The notes under the pieces were generated by a model. The model ran no database searches and was not told the DNA's origin. It saw only the letters and a list, made by a program, of their open reading frames with translations. The position numbers were made by a program, and so were the translations under genes. Of a DNA stretch of 64,000 bases, positions 27,298 through 35,109 are shown in pieces; the stretch's first letter is position 1, and the number at the start of each line of letters is the position of its first letter. The stretch spans positions 4,464,001 through 4,528,000 of the forward strand of contig NZ_CP093313.1 in assembly GCF_025264625.1 (NCBI RefSeq). Reading direction: 5' to 3'. This DNA is from Occallatibacter riparius (GTDB taxonomy: Bacteria; Acidobacteriota; Terriglobia; Terriglobales; Acidobacteriaceae).

Positions 27298-27900
27298 CGA
27301 AGGGCCCTTGCTCCACTGTAGGGGGCCGTCACCCACGACAGGAAAACTCGGCGACACCGGAGCCACGCCGTCACAGGCGCCCCGGAAGGGGCAGCACGAG
27401 AATAGCCCCGGCCATGGTCCGAGCAGCGCGAGGACCTGGCCGGGGTTTCAGCGCCACACTCCCCGCGCGCGTCCCGCAAGGACGGCCGATTCCTCCGGAT
27501 CACATGAGGGCATTGAAACACGAGCCGAACTCGTCGGGACGGAGAACGGCTATTTTCGAAGGAGCCCGATAAGAGGCGCTCATGATCCTCAGGCTCACAA
27601 CGGGGCATGAAAAATGGCAGCGAATGGCGTCGGGTCAGAGCTTGGCTAGCTTCGAAGGAGGCCGAGGAGCCCCCCTCCCGGAGGGAGGCGCGAAAATAGC
27701 CAGGGACGGGAGTCCCGGGGCCAGCCCCACAATCGACCCTCAAGTCCCGTAAGGGACGTCCGATTCTTCCGATCAGATGGGAGGATTAAAACCCGCGCGT
27801 CCCATAAGGGCCGCGTCGAAATCCCTCCACCCGCACGCCTCGCCATGACGACAGTGACGGCCATCACTTCCACGGAAGCTACGCGACCCCATCATGAGAG
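27298..27900. repeat. Hairpin-rich intergenic repeat block
   Basis: No convincing gene. Two diverged copies of one unit are visible in the same orientation: 27380-27519 and about 27670-27792. The best-matching cores are 27471-27519 (begins GTCCCGCAAGG, ends ATTGAAAC) and 27744-27792 (begins GTCCCGTAAGGG, ends ATTAAAAC), both containing CCGATTC and GATCA.ATG. Each copy contains an AATAGCC word followed by a hairpin; the one at 27406-27445 has a 14-bp stem with one bulge. An inverted GGCTATTTTCG lies at 27550-27560. Many small CCC/GGG hairpins such as CCTCCCGGAGGGAGG occur. The regular spacing needed for CRISPR is absent. Confidence 0.65.
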
Positions 27901-28224
27901 TGTTGGGATTTGTGTGTCTACCGGTTACGGGGCTTTGAAATGATCATGCGCGCACCGACGAATAAGACGCCTGAACGCCCAAAAACGAAGAAATTGTGGG
28001 AGTAACTAGTGAGGTACTGGGTTTACTAGAAAATTAGCTACCCCTCCCCCTGTTTTTACTTCTCCATCCATTCGCCGAAAATCGACCTAACCTGCACAAT
28101 ATAAAACGAATATTGATATACATAATCTCATAGCACCAAAACAACTCGTTACAACATCTTATGCGTCATTGTACTTGTTAGTAAACATGCAGAAACGGGC
28201 ATCCATTTCACTCAGACATCCCCT
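27901..28224. other. AT-rich gene-free stretch containing the left 45-bp inverted repeat
   Basis: Base composition falls sharply compared with the rest of the window, especially after 28066 (runs such as AATATAAAACGAATATTGATATACATAAT). I see no gene. The exact 45-bp repeat at 28021-28065 is its only recognisable element. Confidence 0.5.
28021..28065 (+). repeat. Left copy of exact 45-bp inverted repeat
   Basis: All 45 bases are the exact reverse complement of 33637-33681, 5.6 kb away. The sequence starts GTTTACTAGAAAATTAGC, has a C-tract CCCCTCCCCC in the middle and ends TTTTTACTTCTCC. Flanking bases differ immediately on both sides. Confidence 0.95.
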
Positions 28225-28821
28225 CTATTTCACGCTGATCCCGCCATCCACATCCACCACCACATCGTCTCCTTCAATCAGAATGGAGTGGATCTTCAGC
28301 CGTTCCAGCGATACCTTGTAGCCCGAGGTCGCAGTCGAGTCCGCCAGCGCCTTCCGCAGCAGATCGGCAGCATTCACCTTCATGCTCGTCGGCACCGTAT
28401 GGCTCAGAAACGGGCGCACGAAGTTCAGCTCCCGCTGATCGCTCACCCGCTCCAGCCTCGCATCCTTGAAGCCCAGCGTCTCGCCCTCACCATCGGGCGC
28501 CACGCTCACCTCCGATGTCGGGGCCAGCGAGATTCCCAGGCAGGCACCGCGCAGAGACGTCCCGAGCTTCGCGTGAGTCTTCACCCGCACCAGAATTCGA
28601 TCGCCGGCGAACGTCACCTTGGGATCCTCTGCGTACACGTAGCACGACGTCGTGGCCGACCCCTTGAGGTAGTAGCGCCCGTCCGCCGCGCTGAACAACT
28701 GCTGCTTCAAGGTCCGCTCCAGCGCGTCTCGAGTGATCTTCAGTTCCACCGCATAAGACTGCGCCGTTAGCAGGCCGCAGCACAGCGCAATCGCCGCAGC
28801 AATCCGCCAGATTTTAGCCAT
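28225..28821 (-). CDS. Exported hypothetical protein, possible lipid-binding (TULIP-like) fold
   Basis: 198 residues with a signal peptide (about 1-24, LLTAQSYA). The mature part is mostly predicted beta strand with two helices: LKITRDALERTLKQQLF at the start, NAADLLRKALADS near the end. The layout of an amphipathic helix followed by long strands recalls DUF1439/DUF2993-type tubular lipid-binding proteins, but I cannot show homology by eye. A single conserved-looking Cys pair (SCYVYAEDP, RGACLGIS) may form a disulfide. Function unknown. Confidence 0.65.
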   Translation of the reverse strand: MAKIWRIAAAIALCCGLLTAQSYAVELKITRDALERTLKQQLFSAADGRYYLKGSATTSCYVYAEDPKVTFAGDRILVRVKTHAKLGTSLRGACLGISLAPTSEVSVAPDGEGETLGFKDARLERVSDQRELNFVRPFLSHTVPTSMKVNAADLLRKALADSTATSGYKVSLERLKIHSILIEGDDVVVDVDGGISVK

Positions 28822-28987
28822 GAACCCATGCTGCCACGAGAGGGTTCGGCCTTTCCAGACCGCGCAAGTCCATGTTTAGACAGGCAATACCCCTTGCGTA
28901 CGCTAAATATATGATTTTCAATAAAAAGGGCGATTCAGAATCTCGCGAGCTTTGATCAATTCGCCTCAGTTTTACACGGTTCGCCTA

Positions 28988-29016
28988 TTGATTTCTGCAT
29001 GAAAAATCCGTAAACT
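28988..29016 (+). promoter_or_regulatory. Promoter for the 75-residue protein gene
   Basis: TTGATT (28988-28993), 17-base spacer, TAAACT (29011-29016). The leader to the ATG at 29119 is about 95 bases. The remaining 28822-28987 is AT-rich and holds no gene. Confidence 0.55.
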
Positions 29017-29118
29017 AAGATTCTAGTGACCGACCCTCAGGACCGGACCAGCCATCCCCAGGCGAAAGGCGTCCGAGGCAGCAAAAATTGAATTCACCCC
29101 TCTGAATAAGGACACCAA

Positions 29119-29346
29119 ATGGCAAAGCGTCGTGGAAATCCGAATTGGGGCAAGCCGGAGCCCATCGGGCCCGTTGTGCCCACAGTGACCTCCTTCGAAC
29201 AGATTGTGAAGGAGTTCAAGCTCACCCCGGACCAGTACATCCGGTCCACCCGTCTTCGCGAGTGGGCTCGTCGTAACAAGAACTCCAAGTACATTCCAGA
29301 AGCACTCCTGGAAGCTTGGGGCTTCGAGATCGAATCGACGTTGTAG
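29119..29346 (+). CDS. Small basic protein of unknown function
   Basis: 75 residues beginning MAKRRGNPNWGKPEP, rich in Lys/Arg/Trp, soluble. It has its own promoter, an AAGGA ribosome site eight bases before the ATG and a strong terminator directly after, so it is a real single-gene unit and probably well expressed. The middle (TSFEQIVKEFKLTPDQYI) looks helical. The basic character is compatible with RNA or DNA binding. I recognise no named family. Confidence 0.8.
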   Translation: MAKRRGNPNWGKPEPIGPVVPTVTSFEQIVKEFKLTPDQYIRSTRLREWARRNKNSKYIPEALLEAWGFEIESTL

Positions 29347-29367
29347 GCCTCTGAACAGTCCCTTCTC

Positions 29368-29400
29368 AAGCGCCGCCCTCGGGCGGCGCTTTTGTTTGTT
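29368..29400 (+). terminator. Rho-independent terminator
   Basis: AAGCGCCGCCC / GGGCGGCGCTT stem with a tight loop, followed by TTTGTTTGTT. It ends the 75-residue protein transcript. Confidence 0.92.
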
Positions 29401-29549
29401 CCTTCTTAATTGCCGGCGAGCAATCTTCAGCCTGTCAATTCCGACAGCATCGGCCAGGTAAATGGCAGTCCCGCCAGAATGCGGCATCCTGGAACCCGCG
29501 AGGAGATCGCGGCGGCTTCAAAAATCGCCGTTAAGAATGGACCAGCCGA

Positions 29550-29882
29550 TTAGTTCACGTTCGGGGTCGCGTTCTTTGAGGCGCGAAGCCATTCGTAGAA
29601 ATAGCGGTCGAGCTGTTCGCTCCACGAGTCTGTTACCTGGTCCGTCGTCAGCTCATCCAGCACCCGCACGTCTTCTCGCATCAGGCTCACCACCATGTTC
29701 ATCTGGTCACTGAAGGCACTGATCCGCGAGAGAGAACTGAGCATGGCGCGAGAAGCCTCGTCCTGCACCGGAAGGTTCTGCTGCATCTCAGCCGCGTCGT
29801 GGCTGAATTCGGTGAACAGCTCATAGAAGGCGTGAAACTTCTGCATGAGGGAGAAGGAAAGGTTCGGGGTATCGGAATTCAT
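29550..29882 (-). CDS. Small helical protein of unknown function
   Basis: 110 residues, soluble, nearly all predicted helix (MQKFHAFYELFTEFSHDAAEM, SLSRISAFSDQMNMVVSLMRED), with an acidic middle and a short tail. No family recognised. A CRP-type palindrome lies 61 bases before the ATG, the same kind of site found before the respiratory genes of this window, which hints at a role in the same regulon. It is downstream of pyrF on the same strand with a 144-base gap. Confidence 0.65.
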   Translation of the reverse strand: MNSDTPNLSFSLMQKFHAFYELFTEFSHDAAEMQQNLPVQDEASRAMLSSLSRISAFSDQMNMVVSLMREDVRVLDELTTDQVTDSWSEQLDRYFYEWLRASKNATPNVN

Positions 29883-29942
29883 GGGGTCGGCCCTCCCGGG
29901 AAACGAGATGAAGGGAGTCTAGGACGATCCGCGCGGCGCGGA

Positions 29943-29958
29943 TGTGATTTGCATCACG
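29943..29958. promoter_or_regulatory. CRP/FNR-type binding site
   Basis: T-GTGA-TTTGCA-TCAC-G. It has both half-sites of the TGTGA-N6-TCACA consensus except the last base, and lies between pyrF and the 110-residue protein gene. Confidence 0.6.
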
Positions 29959-30026
29959 TCCATGCAAGAAACGAAATCTCGAGCCTGTTTCGCTATCGAA
30001 GAATTCTGGGCCGAAGCCAAGCTGCA

Positions 30027-30794
30027 CTAGAGAACCGCGGCCATCTCCGCCAGAATCGCCTCGGCCGCCGCAGCCGGGTCAGGCGCCTGCGTGATCGGCC
30101 GTCCCACCACAAGGTAGCTGGCGCCGCTGCGCAGGGCATCGGCAGGTGTGGCTATGCGCTTCTGATCACCAACCGCACCGCCGGCTGGGCGAATCCCGGG
30201 AATCACCAAAGTGCCCTCGGGGCCCGTCATCGATCGCAACGCGCCCACCTCCTGCGGCGAACAGACGAATCCGCAGATTCCGCTGTCCATCCCCATGCGT
30301 GCAAGCAAGGCGACCTGCTCGGCCGGCGAACGTTCCGCCCCAACTGCTTTCAGCTGCATCTCGTCCATGCTCGTAAGTACCGTCACCGCCAGCAGCTGCG
30401 GTCCGTTCGTGAAGGCTGAAGCGGCCTCCTGTGCAGCCGTCAACATTACCGGACCGCCGCCGGCGTGGACGGTCAGCATCTTCGCGCCCAGGCTCGCGGC
30501 AGAGCGCACCGCGGCTGCCACCGTATTGGGAATATCGTGCAGCTTGAGGTCCAGGAACACTGAGTAGCCCCGGCGGAGGATCGGCTCCAGCACAGCCGGG
30601 CCGGCTGCAACGAAGAGTTCCAGCCCCACCTTGAACCAGGTGCACGTGTCGTCCAGCCGGTCGACGAGCACGGAAGCAGCGCGAGCATCCGGCACATCAA
30701 GCGCAACAATCAGGCGTTGGCGGGCCGATTCTCTGGGTTCGGAGCTTGGGCGGCTGGCTGCTTTAGACGCGGAGTTATGCAGGTCGAGGGCCAT
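30027..30794 (-). CDS. pyrF: Orotidine-5'-phosphate decarboxylase
   Basis: 255 residues, the bacterial short form. Last step of UMP synthesis, cytoplasmic. IVALDVPDARAA at the start of the barrel, the catalytic DLKLHDIPNTV (Asp-x-Lys-x-x-Asp), GFVCSPQE and the phosphate-binding VIPGIRPAGGAVGDQKRI and ASYLVVGRPIT are all present. The first 25 residues are a non-conserved, Ser/Ala-rich extension. Confidence 0.95.
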   Translation of the reverse strand: MALDLHNSASKAASRPSSEPRESARQRLIVALDVPDARAASVLVDRLDDTCTWFKVGLELFVAAGPAVLEPILRRGYSVFLDLKLHDIPNTVAAAVRSAASLGAKMLTVHAGGGPVMLTAAQEAASAFTNGPQLLAVTVLTSMDEMQLKAVGAERSPAEQVALLARMGMDSGICGFVCSPQEVGALRSMTGPEGTLVIPGIRPAGGAVGDQKRIATPADALRSGASYLVVGRPITQAPDPAAAAEAILAEMAAVL

Positions 30795-30964
30795 ACTTCC
30801 ATCGTAGTTGAGATCGAATCTCGTCGCCTGAAAAAGATGGCTTCCGCTGTTTCGAGCCGCGCGTCCGCTGCGCCATCCGAGTACCTGAAATGGCCTAGAA
30901 TCAAGTCAGAGCCGCCTCATTTGCCCGTCTCGTGGAGAGGAGACTCGCTGCCAGGAGCCTCAAC

Positions 30965-32167
30965 TTGAAGACATCGCGGATCGCGTGGCTGATCGTCCTT
31001 TTTATGGCAGGTGTAGCCGTCAGCCATGCCGAGGTCCACACCAATGCGTTGAACCGCGATCCGCTGGTGCGGGAGGCTTTCCAGCACTTCTACGACATGG
31101 ATTATCCCGCCGCGATCGAACGTTTTCAGCGGGTGCACCAGGCCCATCCAAACGATCCTCAGGCGACCGCGTTGCTGCTTGACGCCGAGATCTTCCAGGA
31201 GCTCTATCGGCAGGACCTGCTCGATACCACCTTCTATGCCAACGACGGCTTTTTGACCGGCCATCACGCCACCCGGGAAGACCCTACGACACGCGACAAG
31301 ATCTTCGCGCTGGCGGATGAAGCGGTACATGAAGCTGACGAGCGCATCTCGCACAATCCACGAGACGTAGATGCTTTGTATGCGCGAGGCTGGGCGCGCG
31401 CCTTGCGGTGCACCTATGTTGCGATGGTCGAGCGCGGCTTCGCATCGGGATTCCGGCTGGCGAACAAGGCCAAGGACGACGCCCAGAAGGCTCTGCAGAT
31501 CGATCCCGACTATGTGGACGCGAATTTGGTCACTGGGGTCTACGAGTACGTGGTCGGGGCGCTGCCTCTGCCATTCAAGTTTTTCATTGGGTTTGCCGGT
31601 ATAAGTGGCTCAAAGAAAACGGGAATGGCGATGCTGCATGATGCTGGTGAGCGGGGCATTGCCAGCTCTGTGGAGGCGCGCACGGTGATCACGCTTTTCC
31701 TCCGTCGCGAAGCGAAGTACAGGGAGGCCATCGAAGTTGTAAGGACGCTCGAGGCGCAGTATCCGCGGAATTATCTGTTCGCGCTCGAGGAAGCGAACCT
31801 GCGCAAGGACGCCGGGGAAGGCATGGTCGCCGTCGATGCGTACCGGAAGGTGGTCGCCAGCGCTGAAAGGCCCGGCTACTACGCCTCGGCCCGGCTGGAG
31901 CTTGCATACTTCGGTCTAGGCGATGCTCTCCGGGGTCAGCGGCACTTCAAGGAGGCAGCCGAGGCCTACGAGCAGGCCGGCTATACGCAGAATGTGGGGC
32001 CGGAGCTAAAGGTGCGGTCGATGCTGGCCGCCGGCCAGTGCCGCGACCTGAACGGAGAACGCGACGTCGCGAAGCGCGACTACCAGATGGCGATTGACGC
32101 AGGGCCGTCGACCTCGCGGGCAGACCAGGCGCGGAAGTATTTGAAGGCTCCGTACTCGGGGGCGTGA
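30965..32167 (+). CDS. Exported TPR-repeat protein
   Basis: 400 residues from a TTG at 30965 with AGGAG seven bases upstream; a GTG at 30932 in the same frame lacks a ribosome site. The start I chose gives a normal signal peptide (IAWLIVLFMAGVAVSHAE). The mature part holds tetratricopeptide-like helices: FQHFYDMDYPAAIERFQRVHQAHPND, AKDDAQKALQIDPDYVDANLVTG and RGQRHFKEAAEAYEQAGY. Likely a periplasmic scaffold; partner unknown. Confidence 0.8.
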   Translation: MKTSRIAWLIVLFMAGVAVSHAEVHTNALNRDPLVREAFQHFYDMDYPAAIERFQRVHQAHPNDPQATALLLDAEIFQELYRQDLLDTTFYANDGFLTGHHATREDPTTRDKIFALADEAVHEADERISHNPRDVDALYARGWARALRCTYVAMVERGFASGFRLANKAKDDAQKALQIDPDYVDANLVTGVYEYVVGALPLPFKFFIGFAGISGSKKTGMAMLHDAGERGIASSVEARTVITLFLRREAKYREAIEVVRTLEAQYPRNYLFALEEANLRKDAGEGMVAVDAYRKVVASAERPGYYASARLELAYFGLGDALRGQRHFKEAAEAYEQAGYTQNVGPELKVRSMLAAGQCRDLNGERDVAKRDYQMAIDAGPSTSRADQARKYLKAPYSGA

Positions 32168-32294
32168 GAGAAGCAGCCGTTGGCCATCCGCGCTCAGGTT
32201 GGGCATAGACGCCGCCCGCCGTTCCGCTCCACAATGGAACCGTAAGTCTTCCCGCTCCGTATGAAAGGCTGAGGATTCGAGGGGGTCCGACCAA

Positions 32295-32615
32295 ATGGCT
32301 GTCTTTTGTCATCGATGTGGAACGGGTTTGCCGGCAACCGCACGGTTCTGCTCCAACTGCGGCACGACGGTGCTGGTTTCGCCGCCCATGCCGGGACGGC
32401 CGCTGATGCGCCCGATTGTGGGCCGGCAGGTGGCCGGAGTTTGTCTGGCGCTGGCTCGGTCGAACGGCTGGGACGTGGGGCTGATTCGCATCCTTACGGT
32501 GATCGGGTTCATATTCTCCGGCGGATTCGTCGGCGTGGCTTACCTCGCCGGATGGATCGGGATTCCCGAGGAGCCGATGCCAATGCCTGGCGCGCAGCCG
32601 CCGGCCAACCTATGA
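32295..32615 (+). CDS. Zinc-ribbon plus PspC-domain membrane protein
   Basis: 106 residues. The N-terminal zinc ribbon has two CxxC pairs (FCHRCGTGL at 4-12, FCSNCGTTV at 18-26). Residues about 40-90 are a PspC domain (RPIVGRQVAGVCLALARSNG, then a hydrophobic segment GFIFSGGFVGVAYLAGWIG). PspC-domain proteins often sense or regulate envelope stress. Its stop overlaps the start of the alpha/beta-hydrolase gene by ATGA, so the two are translated together. Confidence 0.85.
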   Translation: MAVFCHRCGTGLPATARFCSNCGTTVLVSPPMPGRPLMRPIVGRQVAGVCLALARSNGWDVGLIRILTVIGFIFSGGFVGVAYLAGWIGIPEEPMPMPGAQPPANL

Positions 32616-33448
32616 GCCAGACGTACCGCTCCGACGGAGCGGCGCTGAATTATGTCGACGAAGGCCACGGCACGCCCGTGGTCTTTCTGCATCCGACGCC
32701 TTTGGATCACGATTACTGGCGGCCGATGATCGCGGAACTGCGAGGCGTTCGGGCGATTTTACCGGACTTCCGCGGGCATGGAGCTTCGGAACTGGGAGCG
32801 GACCTGCCGATTGGCGGATTCAGCCGCGTGCCGGATGCGCCGGTTCTGACCATGAGCCAGCTTGCCCGCGACGTTCTGTCTCTCCTCGACCACCTCTCGA
32901 TCCAGACTGCAATCTTCGCCGGCTGCTCGATTGGCGGTTACGTCCTGATGGAGCTCTGGCGGCAGGCTCCGCAGCGTATGCGTGGGCTGGCTTTCATCTG
33001 CTCCAAGCCGCAGGCCGACGGTGAACCGGCTCTGCAGAAGCGCGCCGATAACATCGCCAGGGTTCGGGCTGAGGGTGTGAGCGGATTCTTTAACAGCGGA
33101 GCGAATTCGCTGCTGGGCGCGTCGGCCCGGAGACGGCGGCCGGAGCTGGTGAATGAAGTTCGCGCGCGTATGACCTTGTCGACGGAAGGAGTGGTCGCTG
33201 TTCAGGCTGGTCTGGCTACTCGGCCTGATTCGCTGACTACGGTGAAGACGATCACGGTGCCGGTGCTGTCGATTGCTGGTGGGGAAGACGGCGCGGTGAG
33301 CGCGGCGGACATGGCGGCGTTCGGGTTGGCGCCGGGCGGATGCGCGTCGCACGTGATTGCGGATGCGGGGCATTTTGCGGCGTACGAGCAGCCCGGGCGC
33401 GTAGCTGGATTGGTGCAGGAATGGCTGAACGGTATCGGGCCGACGTAG
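32612..33448 (+). CDS. Alpha/beta-hydrolase
   Basis: 278 residues from the ATG at 32612, which overlaps the PspC stop. The long frame further upstream is a shadow of that gene. The oxyanion-side VVFLHPTPLDHDYWRPM, the DFRGHGAS turn and the nucleophile elbow GCSIGG (Ser within G-x-S-x-G) define the fold; the acid Asp is probably in AGGEDGAVS and the His in ADAGHFAAYEQP. Related to esterases and 3-oxoadipate enol-lactonase-like hydrolases; substrate unknown. Confidence 0.88.
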   Translation: MSQTYRSDGAALNYVDEGHGTPVVFLHPTPLDHDYWRPMIAELRGVRAILPDFRGHGASELGADLPIGGFSRVPDAPVLTMSQLARDVLSLLDHLSIQTAIFAGCSIGGYVLMELWRQAPQRMRGLAFICSKPQADGEPALQKRADNIARVRAEGVSGFFNSGANSLLGASARRRRPELVNEVRARMTLSTEGVVAVQAGLATRPDSLTTVKTITVPVLSIAGGEDGAVSAADMAAFGLAPGGCASHVIADAGHFAAYEQPGRVAGLVQEWLNGIGPT

Positions 33449-33636
33449 GCTGCGCAATTTCTGGCCTCAGACGCGGAAGGCTCCGCCGGGAGGCTCATCA
33501 GGTCTGCGTCGCTCTGTTTACTTTCGAGTAACTTCGCGAGTCTTGCGCCCAATTTTGGCCTATGAGATTTTGTAGATAGCTAAGTTGCTTATATTTAGTA
33601 GTTTAGCTAAAAATTAGGCTCAAAAAGCGAATATAA

Positions 33637-33681
33637 GGAGAAGTAAAAACAGGGGGAGGGGTAGCTAATTTTCTAGTAAAC
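33637..33681 (-). repeat. Right copy of exact 45-bp inverted repeat
   Basis: Exact reverse complement of 28021-28065. On the plus strand it carries the G-tract AGGGGGAGGGG. With its partner it brackets 5.6 kb that includes pyrF and eight other genes. Confidence 0.95.
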
Positions 33682-33764
33682 TTCCGCTTAAAGCTCCGAA
33701 GGCTGCGATCCGTGAACGGAACGCAGCCCATGAATAGAAATTAGCTTGATCGGAGATTCCGGTC

Positions 33765-33780
33765 TGTGATGGTTGTCACG
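33765..33780. promoter_or_regulatory. CRP/FNR-type binding site without an obvious target gene
   Basis: T-GTGA-TGGTTG-TCAC-G. It matches the other sites in the window but lies between converging genes. The nearest downstream element on the plus strand is the hairpin at 33815-33846. Confidence 0.5.
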
Positions 33781-33814
33781 CTCGATGCGGAAATCGGTTG
33801 ATTGGAGAAAGCAT

Positions 33815-33846
33815 GCCAGCCGCTTTTCTGAAGAGAAGCGGCTGGC
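33815..33846. terminator. Perfect 11-bp hairpin, terminator candidate
   Basis: GCCAGCCGCTT / AAGCGGCTGGC with a 10-base loop. Plus-strand flank is GTGTTCCATTT; minus-strand flank is ATGCTTTCTCC. It could end a short plus-strand RNA or, 118 bases past its stop, the deoxyhypusine-synthase-like gene. Confidence 0.5.
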
Positions 33847-33963
33847 GTGTTCCATTTAAAACCGAGGTTTGGATGTCCGGCTTAAAGGCCGAACGTACCT
33901 GACGGTTCAACCGGGTTTGGTGGTGGCGTTCCCGACGTGCCCGGGTGACCGCACCGTAGATGG

Positions 33964-34935
33964 CTACCAGCCGAGGACGTAGGCGAAGATCAGCGGCGCC
34001 ACGATGGACGCATCCGACTCCACGATGAACTTCGGCGTCTTCTCGCCGAGCTTGCCCCAGGTGATCTTCTCATTGGGCACGGCGCCGGAGTAGGAGCCGT
34101 AGCTGGTGGTGGAGTCGGAGATCTGGCAGAAGTAGCCCCATAGCGGCACGTGTTCGCGCTGCAGATCCTGGTGGAGCATGGGGACGACACAGATGGGGAA
34201 GTCGCCCGCAATGCCGCCGCCGATCTGGAAGAAGCCGAGCGAGGAGTCCTTGGTCAGGTTGGTGTACCACTCGGCCAGCTCCATCATGTACTCGATGCCG
34301 GTGCGGACAGTGTGGACCTTCTTCACGTCGCCGGAGATACAGTGGCCGGCGTACATATTGCCGAGCGTTGCGTCTTCCCAGCCGGGCACGAACATGGGCA
34401 GGTTCTTCTGCGCGGCTGCGAGGAGCCAGCTGTTCTTGGGATCGATCTGATAGGACTTCTCGAGCTGGCCGGACAGCAGGATCTTGTACATGAACTCGTG
34501 AGGGAAGTAGCGCTCACCGGCCTGGTCGGCCCTGACCCACTCCTGCAGCACCTCATTCTCGATGCGCCGCATGGCTTCCATCTCGGGGATGCAGGTGTCG
34601 GTGACGCGGTTCATGTGGCGGGAGAGAAGGCCGGCCTCGTCGGCGGGGGTTAGATCGCGGTAGTGCGGGACGCGCTCGTAAAAGTCATGCGCCACGAGGT
34701 TGAAGACATCCTCTTCGAGGTTCGCGCCGGTGCAGCAGATGCCGTGAATTTTGTCCTGGCGAATCATCTCTGCCAGCGAAAGCCCGAGCTCGGCGGTGCT
34801 CATCGCGCCCGCAATGGTGACGAACATCTTGCCGCCGTTGTTCAGGTGGTCGACATAGCCCTGGGCTGCATCGACGAGAGCCGCCGCATTGAAATGGCGA
34901 TAGTGGTGCTTGATGAATTTGGTGATTTCAGACAT
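33964..34935 (-). CDS. Deoxyhypusine-synthase-like protein
   Basis: 323 residues from the ATG at 34935, chosen for the GAGGAA site upstream; the frame is open to 35079. Family blocks: KMFVTIAGAMSTAELGLSLAEMI, GICCTGANLEEDVFNLVA, GFFQIGGGIAGDFPICVVPML and the SYSGAVPNEKITWGKL end, where the Lys of WGK corresponds to the catalytic Lys of deoxyhypusine synthase. Bacteria lack eIF5A, so these homologues are thought to transfer aminobutyl groups to other acceptors, for example making homospermidine-type polyamines. Exact reaction unknown. Lies downstream of etfA on the same strand, 174 bases away. Confidence 0.85.
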   Translation of the reverse strand: MSEITKFIKHHYRHFNAAALVDAAQGYVDHLNNGGKMFVTIAGAMSTAELGLSLAEMIRQDKIHGICCTGANLEEDVFNLVAHDFYERVPHYRDLTPADEAGLLSRHMNRVTDTCIPEMEAMRRIENEVLQEWVRADQAGERYFPHEFMYKILLSGQLEKSYQIDPKNSWLLAAAQKNLPMFVPGWEDATLGNMYAGHCISGDVKKVHTVRTGIEYMMELAEWYTNLTKDSSLGFFQIGGGIAGDFPICVVPMLHQDLQREHVPLWGYFCQISDSTTSYGSYSGAVPNEKITWGKLGEKTPKFIVESDASIVAPLIFAYVLGW

Positions 34936-35109
34936 GACAGATTCCTCACTCTGCTGGAGCGTATTTCCGTTTGGATTGAAAACCGGAACGTCTCTCGCGG
35001 ATTTTCCTTCCTCACGCGAGAGGCAGCGGGCGCGCTCCTGAGGGCACACCGGTCGGAACTGCTCTAAATAACCTACCACAGCACTGCAGCGACCAAGATG
35101 AACGTTGTG

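Larger units (their letters stand above)
33449..33963. other. Gene-free region with repeat, CRP-type site and two strong hairpins
   Basis: 515 bases between two converging genes. It starts with AT-rich sequence (33550-33635), then the right 45-bp repeat, a hairpin at 33701-33728 (GGCTGCG...CGCAGCC with an inner TCCGT/ACGGA), a CRP-type palindrome at 33765-33780 and an 11-bp perfect hairpin at 33815-33846. No convincing open frame. The order site then hairpin suggests a short non-coding transcript, or the second hairpin may terminate the minus-strand gene ending at 33964. Confidence 0.5.

Noticed and set aside
27471..27792. CRISPR array suggested by ATTGAAAC / ATTAAAAC ends
   Set aside because: Only two diverged copies about 270 bases apart, no regular spacers and no cas genes.
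32306..32611. Long frame fusing upstream sequence to the alpha/beta-hydrolase
   Set aside because: It is the shifted frame of the zinc-ribbon/PspC gene; the hydrolase begins at the ATGA overlap at 32612.
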